Shown one piece after another: positions 24,558-35,636 of a DNA stretch of 64,000 nucleotides. Under the pieces are notes generated by a model that made no database searches, had not been told where the DNA came from, and saw nothing but the letters and a program-made list of their open reading frames with translations. This stretch comes from Umbelopsis ramanniana AG (lineage: Eukaryota > Mucoromycota > Umbelopsidomycetes > Umbelopsidales > Umbelopsidaceae), in contig NW_026252142.1 of NCBI RefSeq assembly GCF_025399195.1, positions 62,001-126,000 of the forward strand, given 5' to 3'. Within the stretch, counting starts at the first letter, position 1; each line of letters starts with the position of its first letter. Position numbers and translations under genes: made by a program.

Positions 24558-26717
24558 CTACACCCCTTGTTCCATCTTTCCAAGCTGCAAATCAGCAAAG
24601 TCGTTGGCTAACGCTTTTGAGCTGCTTGTCGTGTGCATCACATACAACACAACACAGCTTGCTATACTAAAGATGAGAAAAATGATATCTGACCACTGCA
24701 AGAAATAATCAAACTCGATATGGCCAAGGGATTTCGATATCAATTGCCTGTGAGAACATGCGGATCGTTAGCAGAGGAATATGCAGGGCACGATTTGCCT
24801 GCGTTCTGTGAAACACACTCACCTGTATTCCTGAGGCAATGTCACTTGCATCATGACGACAGAGCTCACCAAGTAAGTGGAAAGGATGAAAGCAACCAGA
24901 GCAAGTGCTGTGGATGGGGATATCTCGGCTTGTTGAGAATATTTTCTTGACAGCTACACAATGATGGTGTCAGTACCAGGTAATAGCATCTGAATCAAAT
25001 CCATACCGTACCTTCAACATAAGGGTCAAGAATCCGCGAACGGATCCCAAAACAATCAAGCCGATGAAAAGATAGCTCAACTGTTGCGACCAATATTGTA
25101 GATCAATTTTACTTTCATCACCCACGTTCCAGAGCAACAGGGATAAAAAGGTCGAGACAGGATCGCCACGACCCAATCGATTCGAGACGACGTTCAGAGT
25201 GACCTAGAAAAACGCTAGGTAAATATCACCATGGGTCAAGCTCACGTTCAAAGTAGAACTTACGCTTATAAGCTTGTACACGCAATAAACCGAGAAGAAG
25301 GTGCCTAGTATATTGATACATTTACCGCGCAGAGTTCTTGATGCCTTTGTACGTTGCTGTTGGACCGAAACAGTAAGTTTCTAAATATAGAACCGGTTGC
25401 TTTCCACCACCACTTACCAATTCGTATTCCAAATCATCCACATCGACCAACATTGACCTCGCTAGCTGTTGCAACATATCGATTTCATCCACAAGCTTTG
25501 CCCGGTCTACATCAGAAAAAAAAAGCCCTGGTTTTAATCCAACGACCCATAGTCAAAATGGCACATCTTATTTAGTTTAAGACATACCTTTGGCACTGGC
25601 ACTTTGTGGATTTCGCCCAAAGATGCGGTTGACAATATGCCGTTGACTCTATAAATAAATTGTTGTTAGCGACAAGGCGCTATCTTTTGAAGACTCTCGT
25701 CAGAAAACCGCTTACTGTGTCATGGGCCGATGAAGCAGATCCATCCTCAGTATTCTTCAATTGCTGCCGTTTGGTTTGAATGAAATCCAGTGTCTGCTCG
25801 TATGCCTTTTTGGCATATTCCACCTCCGTCTCGGTAACCTTCCTAAATGATTCTCAGTTTTAGAGGACCGATGTCATTTCATTATCGGCGGCTAATCAAA
25901 GGTAATGACGCTTACTTGGCAAAATACGATAATGACGAGTAGGGCGTATAGACAACACCAAATCCTGATAACGCTGACATGACCGTAACGCCAATAACAC
26001 AGACTCTGTAGACTGCAAACTCGATCACACTGTAACCTATGGCAAACCCGTTCGCCTTAATGCCATACAAGGAAACACAGCACACTTGGTGTAAATAGCG
26101 TACCTTCCGATGTCTGTTGCGACCTATTTGCAATATGTGAAAAAAGGTACAGGTAAAGCCCAGTGACCATAAGGGACAGGTAAACGGAGGTTCGGCTGCT
26201 TAACCCTATAATATGAATGTTTAGACGGTGCGTGCCTAGCTTAGCATCTCAAACACGGTCACCACCGTACCTTTCCCTTGTATAAACGTATATGAAAAGC
26301 CAAAAGGAATGATAAGCGTAATCAGAACTAGTATCAGCTGCAGATTCCAATTCCAGAAGCCCCAGGAGGATCTACATCCCATTGTATGTTAGTACCAGGC
26401 GGGTCCAACAAAAAGGGCATGCGTTTACAGTGACCTGAATAACGAGGAACAAAGTCACCAAAGAGCCCACATGGACCACACACTTACTTTTCATCGAGAA
26501 TCCCGGCAATTCCAAAGACAACAAGGACAAAAAGTATACATGAGCTGGAAACAGCGGTGGAGAAGATAAGTTGCAATGGCCAGTGTTTAGATTGGTAGGC
26601 CACAAGACTCGGAGGTTTATAGTGAGGAAGGAATAGAGGTGGTAGAATAGACCAGCTGATTAAGAAGAAGAATGCTTGAAATAATAGTACAATGATGGAA
26701 TCCCATAGCGATGCCAT
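24558..26717 (-). CDS. Golgi pH regulator (GPHR/GPR89/GTG family) membrane protein
   Basis: Eleven minus-strand exons: 26488-26717, 26271-26371, 26104-26205, 25916-26036, 25716-25842, 25588-25648, 25418-25506, 25264-25380, 25012-25203, 24823-24953 and 24558-24747, giving 486 aa. About nine hydrophobic segments flank a central coiled, charged loop. Signature text: VCVIGVTVMSALSGFGVV followed by TPYSSLSYF, then RTLRGKCINILGTFFSVYCVY, GRGDPVSTFLSLLL, QYWSQQLSYLFIGLIV and SVVMMQVTLPQEYR. These match the conserved GPHR core (ABA_GPCR plus GPHR_N domains). In animals the protein is an anion channel that acidifies the Golgi; in plants related GTG proteins bind abscisic acid. The fungal role is inferred to be organelle pH. 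Confidence 0.92.
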
Positions 26718-26781
26718 AGGTGGAGGGATTCAAGGAGGAAGGCAAAACGCACGGTGCACTCAAAACTAAATTTATAAATTT

Positions 26782-28107
26782 TTACAGCCCGTTGTCCCGC
26801 CGCCATTCCACGTACTCGTCAAACAATACTGGCCCTTTTGTTTTGAAAGGCCAATATTAGTAATGAACAGCTTTGACACCATCCTGACCAACCTTGACTT
26901 ACATGAAGAAAGCGGATCAAAGTTCGATAGGTCTACAGATATAACTTTACAGAAGTCTAGGAAACTCGTCCATTGATCTACGGGACAAACCAGTTAGTAT
27001 AATGAGAGGCCGTGGTCGTTTTTGCTCGCTTTCTTTCTTTACCTTTATTGACGACCTTTATCGGCTCTTGTTTCTATACAGCGCAAAAGTTTAATATGAG
27101 TCGTGACTTGGGCAAACCTACTACGAACATGCAAAACAAACACTTACCCGGATAAAGTCAATGAAAAGAGGAACATGCGCATACCGATCCTTTAACACAA
27201 TTTCCCATAGAGCAAGAGCCACCTGCAACATCCAAACCACGTCAGAACTTCCGTCTCGGCCCTAGTTTTGCCTGTTTTCAGCTTACCTCGACATCCATAC
27301 TCTTTTGCGTTTTTGTTTTGGCGAACGGGAAAACAAAGCTATAGAAATCTTTAAACTGCCTCTCATCTTGAAGTGATTCCTCCATGTCGAATATCTTTGC
27401 CTTTAGATCTTCGTTATTTGTCACACTGTTGGCCAATTTAGCTGCTGTAAATGAGAAAGACACGGGCCCCAAAAAAATATACCGTACTTTAAATTCCGCA
27501 TGCCGTCCATCCATTCATCCTTTGTAAAGTAGCCTGAATAGCGTATTAGACAATGCTTGCAAACACCCCCATTGAAGTAGCAACAACTCACCCATCGAAG
27601 TGGCATTGAGCTTCCAAGAAATCACAATCGGTTGAATCTAATGAGGCAGACACTGTATAAGTAATCCTTCACTTGCCGTAATAACAAAAATTCATTTCAC
27701 ACATACTCCTTCCAACGATACATTCAAATCATCAAAAAAGCGATTCGCTCCTTCTGGAGAAATCACATCTTCATCCTCATCTTTGTACGTATTAAACCAT
27801 GCCTCAAGAGCTCTCTTGTTGGCAGAGGTATTCTATTGTGCAGGAAATCAGCATGGGTTAAGTAGGCAGCAGAATTCCAATTTATCGAGTAATACCGTTT
27901 GCAAGCTGGAAGATCTATTGAGAACAAAGGTGAGAAAGCATAAGAATGTGGGGAATGGTGGGTTGCGGCCCATGTTCAGGGTTTGGGACATTGTACATAC
28001 TGGGAAACGACTCCATTGGTGGGCTTTTTAGTCCGAGGTCGACTGGCGCGCGACTTCTTGGCTGGCTGATCTGCCGATTTTGTTGTCGATTTCCGCTTGG
28101 GAGGCAT
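26782..28107 (-). CDS. DCN1: DCN1-like cullin neddylation E3 (DCUN1D)
   Basis: Ten minus-strand exons: 28001-28107, 27896-27914, 27707-27832, 27592-27637, 27483-27533, 27287-27444, 27148-27222, 27043-27073, 26903-26977 and 26782-26834, giving 246 aa. A Lys/Pro-rich basic tail (MPPKRKSTTKSADQPAKKSR) precedes the PONY/cullin-binding domain: GANRFFDDLNVSLEG, ISWKLNATSMG, FKDFYSFVFPFAK, VALALWEIVLK, DQWTSFLDFCK and WPVLFDEYVEWRRD at the end. DCN1 recruits Ubc12-NEDD8 to cullins. The gene has unusually small parts: a 19-nt exon, a 31-nt exon and a 38-nt intron (27445-27482). There is no N-terminal UBA domain, as in human DCUN1D3-5-like forms. Confidence 0.9.
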
Positions 28108-28239
28108 GAGAAGGTGCAAACCAGTGGTGGAGGTGGAGATTTTTTTTTACCTTACCCCGTTTTGACAGTCCTTTTGCGAAGTTTCTCGACACCGCCAAGG
28201 TAGTATTGGAATTCCGGCATTCTTCCAACTCACCTCGTC
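28108..28239. promoter_or_regulatory. 132-bp DCN1/oxidase head-to-head promoter
   Basis: Starts of DCN1 (leftward, 28107) and the FMN-binding protein (rightward, 28240) are 132 bp apart. The segment includes a T run (28140-28148) and a GC-richer half. A shared promoter is inferred. Confidence 0.4.
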
Positions 28240-29025
28240 ATGCGGAATCCAGCGTGGAAGGCTCTTCTCCTCAACGAACTAGCCAAGAATATTAAGGAAG
28301 CGCGAGACGCTGCCTATGTGTCGCTAGCCACCATTCGCCCAGACGGCTCGCCGGCCAACCGTACTGTTGCCTTTCGAGGCTTTGTCGCGCAGGACCACGC
28401 TGATGAGACAGGCTGGGAGAGTGACCTTCTTTTATTCACTTGCGACAAACGAACAGAAAAGATGAAGGAAATACGACATGACCCTCGCGTGGAAGTTTCA
28501 TGGTGGATGTCTTCTACCGGAGAACAATTTCGTATCCGCGGTCGCATGCACCTTATTGAACAAGGCAACGAAGACCTCCTGAAAGATCATATTTATCGAA
28601 AAGAAGATACCTCAGTCTCTAGTCATGCTAGTGCTGCTACCACGTCGTTCCTTGCCCGGCTAAAACATCTAAGTAATGTCTTGGGCAACGACCAATTCTC
28701 TTGGGAGGCGGAGAGGCTGCGTCACTGGCACAAGATTTCCGACGACTTGCGAGCTACTTTTACTTGGCCCCATCCAGGACTCCCTTACGATGAAAATGGG
28801 ACATTTTTGAAATCACTTCCCATCGAACAGACCGAGAAAGATGGTTGGTTCAAACATGGTGATAAACAAAAGCAAACACTCCTGGAAGAAGGTTACAGCA
28901 ACTTTATCTTGCTGGCATTAGAAGTGGATAGTATAGACCACATAGAACTTTATAGCATGCCATGTAAACGACGTGTCTACCATAAGCACGATGACACTTG
29001 GGCAGAGGAAGCTCTTAACCCATGA
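28240..29025 (+). CDS. Pyridoxamine 5'-phosphate oxidase-like FMN-binding protein
   Basis: One intronless exon, 261 aa. It opens with PAWKALLLNELAKN and contains SLATIRPDGSPANRTVAFRG (the FMN-phosphate contact strand of split-barrel flavoproteins), then LLLFTCDKRTEKMKEIRHDP, VEVSWWMSSTGEQFRIRGRM and WPHPGLPYD. This is the layout of the Alr4036-type pyridoxamine-phosphate oxidase-like family found in fungi, bacteria and plants. True PDXH enzymes lack the W-P-HPG-like region, so I call it PPOX-like rather than PDX3. Reaction unknown; an FMN-dependent oxidoreductase is likely. It is the only intronless gene in its neighbourhood. Confidence 0.85.
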   Translation: MRNPAWKALLLNELAKNIKEARDAAYVSLATIRPDGSPANRTVAFRGFVAQDHADETGWESDLLLFTCDKRTEKMKEIRHDPRVEVSWWMSSTGEQFRIRGRMHLIEQGNEDLLKDHIYRKEDTSVSSHASAATTSFLARLKHLSNVLGNDQFSWEAERLRHWHKISDDLRATFTWPHPGLPYDENGTFLKSLPIEQTEKDGWFKHGDKQKQTLLEEGYSNFILLALEVDSIDHIELYSMPCKRRVYHKHDDTWAEEALNP

Positions 29026-29182
29026 GTCAGCATAGCATGGCATGGGCTTTGTGAGCTCACGTGTCCCCCTCACCTTTTTTTTTTTAAAAAGCCTGTCTGT
29101 TGCCAAAAAATTTGGGACTTTTTATAAAATTTCCTGTGAAGGGCTTCATCTAACCTAATTTACCTTCCATCTTGGCCGTTCA

Positions 29183-31170
29183 ATGTCGGATTCCGACAAT
29201 GCATCGCATCCACCCGTGCCTTCCGTCAATGTGGAAGGCACTGACGCGGATACTCAAGACGATCAGAGTGATGTCAATGCTGCAAGTCAGACAGAATCGA
29301 TTGACAAGACACCAAGACCGCGCCTCAGACGAAGTTATTCTAAAGGTCTGAACACTCCTTCCGACGGACGAAAGTTTCATACCATTCATAGCTCAGATGG
29401 AGCCAAATTCTTCAATTTGGAGAACCAGTTGAGAGAGCTTCAAGGCTCCAATAAAGGGGATGGCTACCCTCATCCAGGCTCTGAAAGACAGCTTACAGTG
29501 GAAACGGCTATCTACAGAGATCAACCCATGTTTACCGACTCACGACGACCACTGCTGGTAAGGCGTCTTATGTACGTTTTAGGAGAATGTGGAGTCAAAT
29601 TAACGTGTGGAGATATTTCCGTTCAGCCCTCTGAAATGCGGAGTGTCCGCTCTGGTACTGAATCAACTCGGTCAACGAAGCGAAAGAAGCGACCAGGCAT
29701 CAATACCGCTGTCACACCGGCACAAATCTTTGCTCAAAATTTAAGCGATGCTGTGCTAGACGCTGACGGTAATGCTTTTTTTTTTTTAAGAAATTGACAC
29801 CTAGCTAGCGTACTATGATTAAACGTTCTTTCCATGCTGTTTAGATTCCGATGAACATGAGTCGTTCGTATACCGTGACAAAACAATATCATCTACCAAA
29901 TCCTTCAATCCCAACTTAACATGGTCATCGTTTGAAGCAACCAGCAACGACCCATTTCAACCGCCCTCGGTGAAAGGCAGTAGTAACTATGTTTTTGCCC
30001 GCGCTAGCGATAGCGACTTGTTCCGGGAGCAAAAATTGCGAGACGACCATGAGTCGCACCGTCCGGCATTACGCTCTTCTGTATCGGACTTGCCATATCA
30101 CTTTGGCCGGCAACGAAACTTTGGGCAATCCGAGTGGTATCCCAGTGACGAAGAGACGGCTCCTCTCATACGGAATTCCTATTCAAGAAAACGAAAGCAA
30201 GCCGATAACAACACTAGGTACAGCAGGCCTGAACATGACTAAATAATTTGGATGCCTTTTGACCCTTTTTTTTTAAACTCCTATAGGCGAATGGCTATAT
30301 CGATAGCATCGTTGTGTCTGATGATGGTGGCCTTTGCTATACTTCTTCTTGTGGTAGCTTCGCCACTCGATGATGTACAAGTGTCTAGTATCGGTAACGT
30401 TCTCAGTACACAAAAGGAGCTGATTTTCGATGTACACGTTCAAGCAGCGTAAGTGGTGGTGAAGTGCACAAAGGTCCAGCGCATGGCAACTCAATGTTCT
30501 TTTCACCCGCAGAAATCACAATTGGTGGACGATTAAAATGGTGCATGCCGATATCAGCATCTTTGCTTCTAGTCACTTTGTCCCACTCGGCTTGCAACCA
30601 ACCAACGCCACCAACCATATAAATGGTAGGAAAAAAAATAACATAGGGAAAGTCTGATGAGGTAGCCAGCCGGCCTAACAAACAAAACCCTTTTTTGCCA
30701 GAACAAGTTGCGGATCCTGCTGAATTCCTTGGCTCCATATACCATTTCGATGAACCTCTCGTCTTTCAACCAGCTGGACTGTTTGAATCCAAAATCTCCA
30801 TCTCTACCAGCCAAGTGCAAATCAAACAACCCGGCAACTCAGAAGATGATAATAGTGGCAACGAGCGATGGTAAGATAGTGGAATAAAAATAAATGTAAA
30901 ATAGGAAAGTATCAAGAACTAACGCAACCGCGTACCTTCAGGTCCCGGCTAATTCGTTACCCTTATGAACTGACGGTAAGAGGCGTACTCAAGTATCGCA
31001 TCTTCCCTTTTTTTTCTGTCTCGCGCGTTCACACCGCTCGGGTGTGTAATGTGTCCAGTGTGGATCCTGCTACCGGTAAGGTGACGGATGCTCCTCCCAT
31101 TGACAAGGCCATATGTAAAACCACTTCGCCCAAACCAAAACCCACCAATGACACCACCACTTCTGTTTAA
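29183..31170 (+). CDS. VAC7-like vacuolar PI(3,5)P2 regulator
   Basis: Seven exons (29183-29557, 29627-29768, 29845-30217, 30287-30448, 30513-30625, 30702-30870, 30942-31170) give 520 aa. A long Ser/Thr-rich cytosolic half is followed by one transmembrane segment (about 300-322, RMAISIASLCLMMVAFAI) and a lumenal LEA-2-like beta domain: STQKELIFDVHVQANHNWWT, ISIFASSHFVPLG, EFLGSIYHFDEPLVF, and near the end RLIRYPYELTVRGVLKYRI. These are the conserved blocks of Vac7, which activates the Fab1 PI3P 5-kinase complex at the vacuole. The first intron (29558-29626, 69 nt) is stopless and in frame, so a longer unspliced reading is also open. Intron assignment there rests on donor GTAAGG and acceptor TTCAG. 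Confidence 0.85.
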
Positions 31171-31469
31171 CTTTTGCACACACACAAAAATAATATATCC
31201 AACATCCACTATGTAATCCCCTATACCTTCCCTCCCTTCTATGCTCTAGCCGTGCTGTGGGAACTCCCCTTCACCATAGATCCCCAAATTCATTATACCT
31301 TCTTCTCATATATATCACACCCGCTATGTATATTGCATTCTTTACACAGGAAAAAGGTCATCCAACTAAAGCAAACCATCATTCTATTATTCTATTTTTC
31401 TTTTTATTGGAGGGGGTCAAGTGTATGGAAAACGGTGTGTACAGCAAAAGCACAGGGAATGGGGGTAGT

Positions 31470-32243
31470 CTATGGCTTTTTGATGGTAGCGGCCTTTTGG
31501 CTGGCCTTGTTGAGGAGAGCAGTAGCGCCAAACAGAGCTGACGAGATCCAGACCTTGACGGTGATGGAACCGTTTCGGTTGGCGAAGGTGTGACGACCTA
31601 CATCGATCAAACTCTTTGCCGTTGTGAACTTGAAGGTACCGAGAGACTTGCGGAGAATGCTACTTCGGCCGGCACCTCGTCGTCTACCCAAACGACCTGA
31701 CACCTGGTACTTGACACCCTGAATGGCACTGGTCAATTGGCCGTTGGAAGCGTGTGGAATAAGGTTGTTCCAGTCCACGGCGGGCGGCATGTGGTGTGGC
31801 AACGGAGGCTTGACAATAGGAACTCCTCTCATGAATTTGCGAGTCAATACCGACCAGCTCGATCGTTGTGCGTTGATAGTCAAATATTTGGCGAGAATTT
31901 CTGCATTCAAATACGGGTAATGCAGGCGAACGAATCGAACGTCCACGTATTTCTGGGGATAAATCTGTTGAAGCATCTGCTCGAGAGGCTTGATCTCAAA
32001 CTCGGACAAAGTAACAAGATTAGGGTCAGCGTAGTAGTACATTTGAACGGTGACTTTGGCGGTGGAATGCTTGAAATGCGGGGTGGATGTCAAGTGTTTT
32101 TGAAAGTAATGTTTGAGCGTGGTGCGTGCAGCTTGGTCCTTTTCCCATGTGAGGTTGTTTCGGTTGTTACGGGAGAAGCAGTACACGCTGGTTTCCCAGT
32201 CTTGCTTCTGCTTAAGTCCCAAAGCCTTGACACTTTTACTCAT
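31470..32243 (-). CDS. Nuclear-encoded mitochondrial ribosomal protein uS3m (VAR1/RPS3)
   Basis: An intronless 257-aa gene. The C-terminal third, GVKYQVSGRLGRRRGAGRS followed by KSLGTFKF, is the conserved end of fungal VAR1/uS3m small-subunit proteins. Upstream text includes SEFEIKPLEQMLQQIYPQKY and LHYPYLNAEILAKYLTIN. The N-terminus (MSKSVKALGLKQKQDWETS) is basic/hydroxylated with few acids and could serve import. In many fungi this gene lies in the mitochondrial genome. Here it uses standard nuclear codons and normal base composition, so I treat it as a functional nuclear copy. It converges with VAC7, stop to stop 299 bp. Confidence 0.85.
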   Translation of the reverse strand: MSKSVKALGLKQKQDWETSVYCFSRNNRNNLTWEKDQAARTTLKHYFQKHLTSTPHFKHSTAKVTVQMYYYADPNLVTLSEFEIKPLEQMLQQIYPQKYVDVRFVRLHYPYLNAEILAKYLTINAQRSSWSVLTRKFMRGVPIVKPPLPHHMPPAVDWNNLIPHASNGQLTSAIQGVKYQVSGRLGRRRGAGRSSILRKSLGTFKFTTAKSLIDVGRHTFANRNGSITVKVWISSALFGATALLNKASQKAATIKKP

Positions 32244-32654
32244 GGTGCGTTGGAAGTGAAAAATCCTAGATTTCGACCCTGTTCACAAAAATTTAGAGAG
32301 GAAGTAAACAGTAGTCACAAAGTGGCAGACAGAAACGGAGTTCCATATCTTGCCCTGGCTGGCTGCTAACCTCTCGTCAGGTCAGACTGGGTCGTCTACG
32401 CTTTCAAAGGAGTGTTCACTCCACGATATAACTGGCAAGACACTTTCCAAAGGACTATCCATTTCAAGATATAAACTGGAAACGCCATCATTGAATTTTT
32501 CCTTCCATTTTCCATCATTTCCCTTCAATTCATGACAAGTTACACACCTCTCCCTTAGACACACACACGCTCATATGAAATGTGCAAGAGTTTATTGTTG
32601 AATTATAGTGTAGTTGTGTTTACATAAATGCCAAGAAAAAATACATGAGGATGC
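32244..32654. other. Intergenic region between uS3m and phosphodiesterase genes
   Basis: About 410 bp with the 5' leader of uS3m on its left side and the 3' end of the phosphodiesterase gene on its right. Short ORFs here lack any domain. It includes a CACACACAC run near 32560. No gene is seen. Confidence 0.5.
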
Positions 32655-34550
32655 CTAGTCTTGCTGAAGCACTCCATCCAGCGTTCCATTGTTGTTGGCT
32701 GGAGACAGACCCAGCGCACGGGCAACCACGCCGTAAACCTCGGTATTGAGGAATGGTTTGACTGGCTCACCGGTACTGTATTCACGATCAAACATCGGTC
32801 CTCTAGCAATGAAGATAGCTCTCATCTCTTCAGCCATGTTATCATATCCATGGATACCTTTGGGGTGATAATCCTTGGTGCCATCAAATTCCTTGTGGGT
32901 CACAAAGGACCATCCCACATCAGGGATGGCAACTATCGGTGCGATTCGTTGACTGTTTCGGTAGTGGAACTGGTCAGGGATGTCCTCCCTCAAGTAAACC
33001 TGAAAATGTGATTGAGGTGCGGACTTGTCTTTGGAGTTGTCCGGCTGTTTAGTGTAATTTAAAAATTGGGCATATATCTTGTCCACTGTGTCTTGGGGTG
33101 CATTCGCTTTCGGCCGGACAGCGAGCAGTGGCCAGACTTCACGTTCTTCAAGCTGTGCCAACAGATCCGGCGACACAATATCATCCCAAAAGATGAGTCG
33201 ATTTCTATTTGTTTCTGCCATTCCGTGGTCACTGACAATCACCACATGAACATGATTGTACAAATTGCGTGCTTGCAGTCCTTCCACGAGGTGCCCAATG
33301 GAAGCATCCATTTCCGCCAACATATCTGTCACCTAAGGCCATATTACAATCAGTAACATGAACTCACAGGTAATGGCCAAAACAATGCTTACCCCTTGTC
33401 CATTCGGGCCTTGACGATGTCCAATTGAATCGATTTGAGGCACGTACATATTCATCAACTGAGGTCGTTCTTCCCTGGGCATATCTAGCCAATTCAAAAT
33501 GACATCGGCCTTTTCACTTGCCGTATAGTTGCCGCTATATGGAATATGATACGTCGACACGGCGTTATTAACTTTAACATTGGAACCAGGCCACATCAAA
33601 ACGGCTGATCGTTTGTTTTGCAGCACCGAAGTAATCCATATGGGTTCTCCTTTCCACCATTTTGAATCCCAACTACGAGCTGGGTCTTTGTAAAAAAAGC
33701 TATCGTTGAGTTGGGGATCCATAAACTCATTGCCAACAATGCCGTGGGACTCAGGGTAGAGGCCGGTTACCAGAGACCAATGATTAGGAAATGTCACTGA
33801 CTGCAAATGGTAAACAACCGAATTCAGTACCAAGATGGGGTAATATTGAGGAGGAAATTTGAGGGCTGCATACCGGAAAACAGGGGTTCATGTATGGAGC
33901 TTTAACACCCTCTTTTGCTGAACAGATCAAATGGTAGAAGTAAGGTAAGTTAATGCCTATAAAGTCCCCAAGTGGTAATTACCCCCTTCGCCATCCATTA
34001 CCTAGTCTAGAGAGGGTCGGGGTATTGTTTCTATCGAGATAATCGGCTCGGAATCCATCCAGCGATATCATGATCACCGTTGCATCGTAGGTGGTGGAAC
34101 CATTATAGAAAGTGGCGGATGCATCGTATGATAGCTGTCGTCTAGGTGCAAATGCCGCTACAGCTGATATGAACACTAGAACAAGTGCCACGGCAAGGCC
34201 AATTCGGAAGGCCATGAGTCGAACCGGTTTGGTTGTCTGAGAAAAAGAAAGGGATTCAAAGGAGGACGATATATATCCAAGTTAGTTAAAAGAAAAATGG
34301 GCCACTGGGACTGGTATATCCCAGTCCATGTTGATATCATCCATACCGTGCCGTATTGTAAATGGTCATTCACCAAGTTTTCTGTCTCTAATGTCTGACT
34401 GTGGTCGGACGGCAGTAGTTGGTCATGCTCATCTGCATCGTCCATGTTGAGAATGGCCGCTCGGTCGTGAGTTGAATCCTCACTACTTTCCCTTGGTGTG
34501 AGCGGAATATCTCGAGATGGGGTCATTCTATGGCGAAGACCAGGTTGCAT
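32655..34550 (-). CDS. Membrane-anchored NPP-type ectonucleotide pyrophosphatase/phosphodiesterase
   Basis: Minus-strand exons 34347-34550, 34002-34236, 33874-33917, 33393-33800 and 32655-33332 give 522 aa. An acidic cytosolic tail of about 75 residues precedes one hydrophobic anchor (about 80-97, IGLAVALVLVFISAVAAF), then the catalytic domain: metal ligand Asp128 in ISLDGFRADYL, nucleophile Thr164 in SVTFPNHWSLVTGLYPESHG, MYVPQIDSIGHRQGP and IVSDHGMAETN with later HGYDN. These are the two-zinc alkaline-phosphatase-superfamily motifs of ENPP enzymes. It probably hydrolyses extracellular nucleotides or phosphodiesters. In exon 3 the acceptor at 33918-33919 gives the family spacing LAKEGVKAPYM. 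Confidence 0.9.
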
Positions 34551-34707
34551 TCGCCTTTCCAGCTGGAATATATTTTACTGACTTGTGCACGTGTAGCCCT
34601 CGAACTGGGCCAAAAATAACTGTTTGAAGAAAAACAACTGGCAAGGTTCTCAAAGGTTTGAAAAATAAAAATTAAAGGGGTCAAAAATTTAAGCTCTGGC
34701 AATCATT

Positions 34708-35501
34708 TTATTCTGACGATCGTGTTGCTGACGACGAAGACGCTGGAGCCTCTAAATATTTGGTGATGGTGTTCCGATAATGAAACCCAAAGAATTCTGG
34801 TTGACCATTGGCGTCGTATGGCTCGACCACCAGCACCAGTTGTTCAGGATACATGGATAAACCTTTGTAATGTACCTGCAAAACAGGCTTCTGATCCTCT
34901 TCTCCTTCATCGCTGGCTTCAACGGATTCTGGAAATATATACGATGGTTCCTATTGTATGGAAACAAAAGTGAGTTGATGAGCGCACCGAGTCTTGATAG
35001 ACACTCACTTACCCTATGGACAATGGAGTGATGGGTATCTTGTGTTGTAAAATAGTATGCGAACTGGAAATTGGCTAAACGAGTAGATATGTTAAATCAA
35101 AACATAACATGACTGACATACAAAAGGTCTTACTCACGGCCTCTAAAAACCTCAGCTAATCCTTTGTCCCCTCTCTTGCGCTTTGTCTGTACTTTTGTAT
35201 TGTCGCCGATTAATTGCTTTAAAATTATATTTTGCAGTGACTCAAGGACATCCTAATCAATTCGAGTCAGCCCTTTCTCATAGCTCCTGCCTGTTAGACT
35301 TGCTGACTTACGACATGAACTTTGCTGTCGGTATACCATGGAATATGGACGTCTTTTATGTACAAAACTACCCGCAGCACCTTTGCATGATAAAGTATTG
35401 AGTGTCAGTGAACTCGTTGCTGAAGTATGCCACAACTCCCTTCCAAATACCGTGTCATTAGTCAACCGCAGGTAGCGCAGATTCTTTGTCTGGAATGCCA
35501 T
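34708..35501 (-). CDS. Unrecognised 179-aa protein
   Basis: Minus-strand exons 35451-35501, 35312-35380, 35138-35252, 35013-35074 and 34708-34950. All five junctions use GT-AG and keep frame, which supports a real gene. The protein begins MAFQTKNLRYLRLTNDTVLR and goes on VLYIKDVHIPWYTDSKVHV. It has a basic patch VQTKRKRGDKG, an acidic patch ASDEGEEDQ and a C-terminal beta-rich block VHYKGLSMYPEQLVLVVEP with FFGFHYRNTI. No transmembrane segment or signal peptide is present. The alternating hydrophobic strands suggest a small globular beta/alpha protein. I do not recognise a family. It is head-to-head with the coiled-coil gene at 35637. Confidence 0.65.
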
Positions 35502-35636
35502 TGAACAAAGCACAGATTCAGTTCTTACGGCTGCTTCAAAAAAAAAAAAGTCCGTCCCAGGTTCAAGTTAAAGAATTTTTGATTGACGCCGCCGCATTGT
35601 TCGGCTTTGTTTGATTCTGCGGATGAGCCCTACACC
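35502..35636. promoter_or_regulatory. 135-bp head-to-head promoter
   Basis: Starts of the 179-aa protein (leftward) and the coiled-coil protein (rightward) are 135 bp apart. The region has an A12 run (35538-35549) and a GCCGCCGC stretch near 35589. A shared promoter is inferred. Confidence 0.35.

Noticed and set aside
31737-32369. 210-codon + strand ORF over uS3m
   Set aside because: Antisense shadow of the uS3m gene, whose protein has family motifs.
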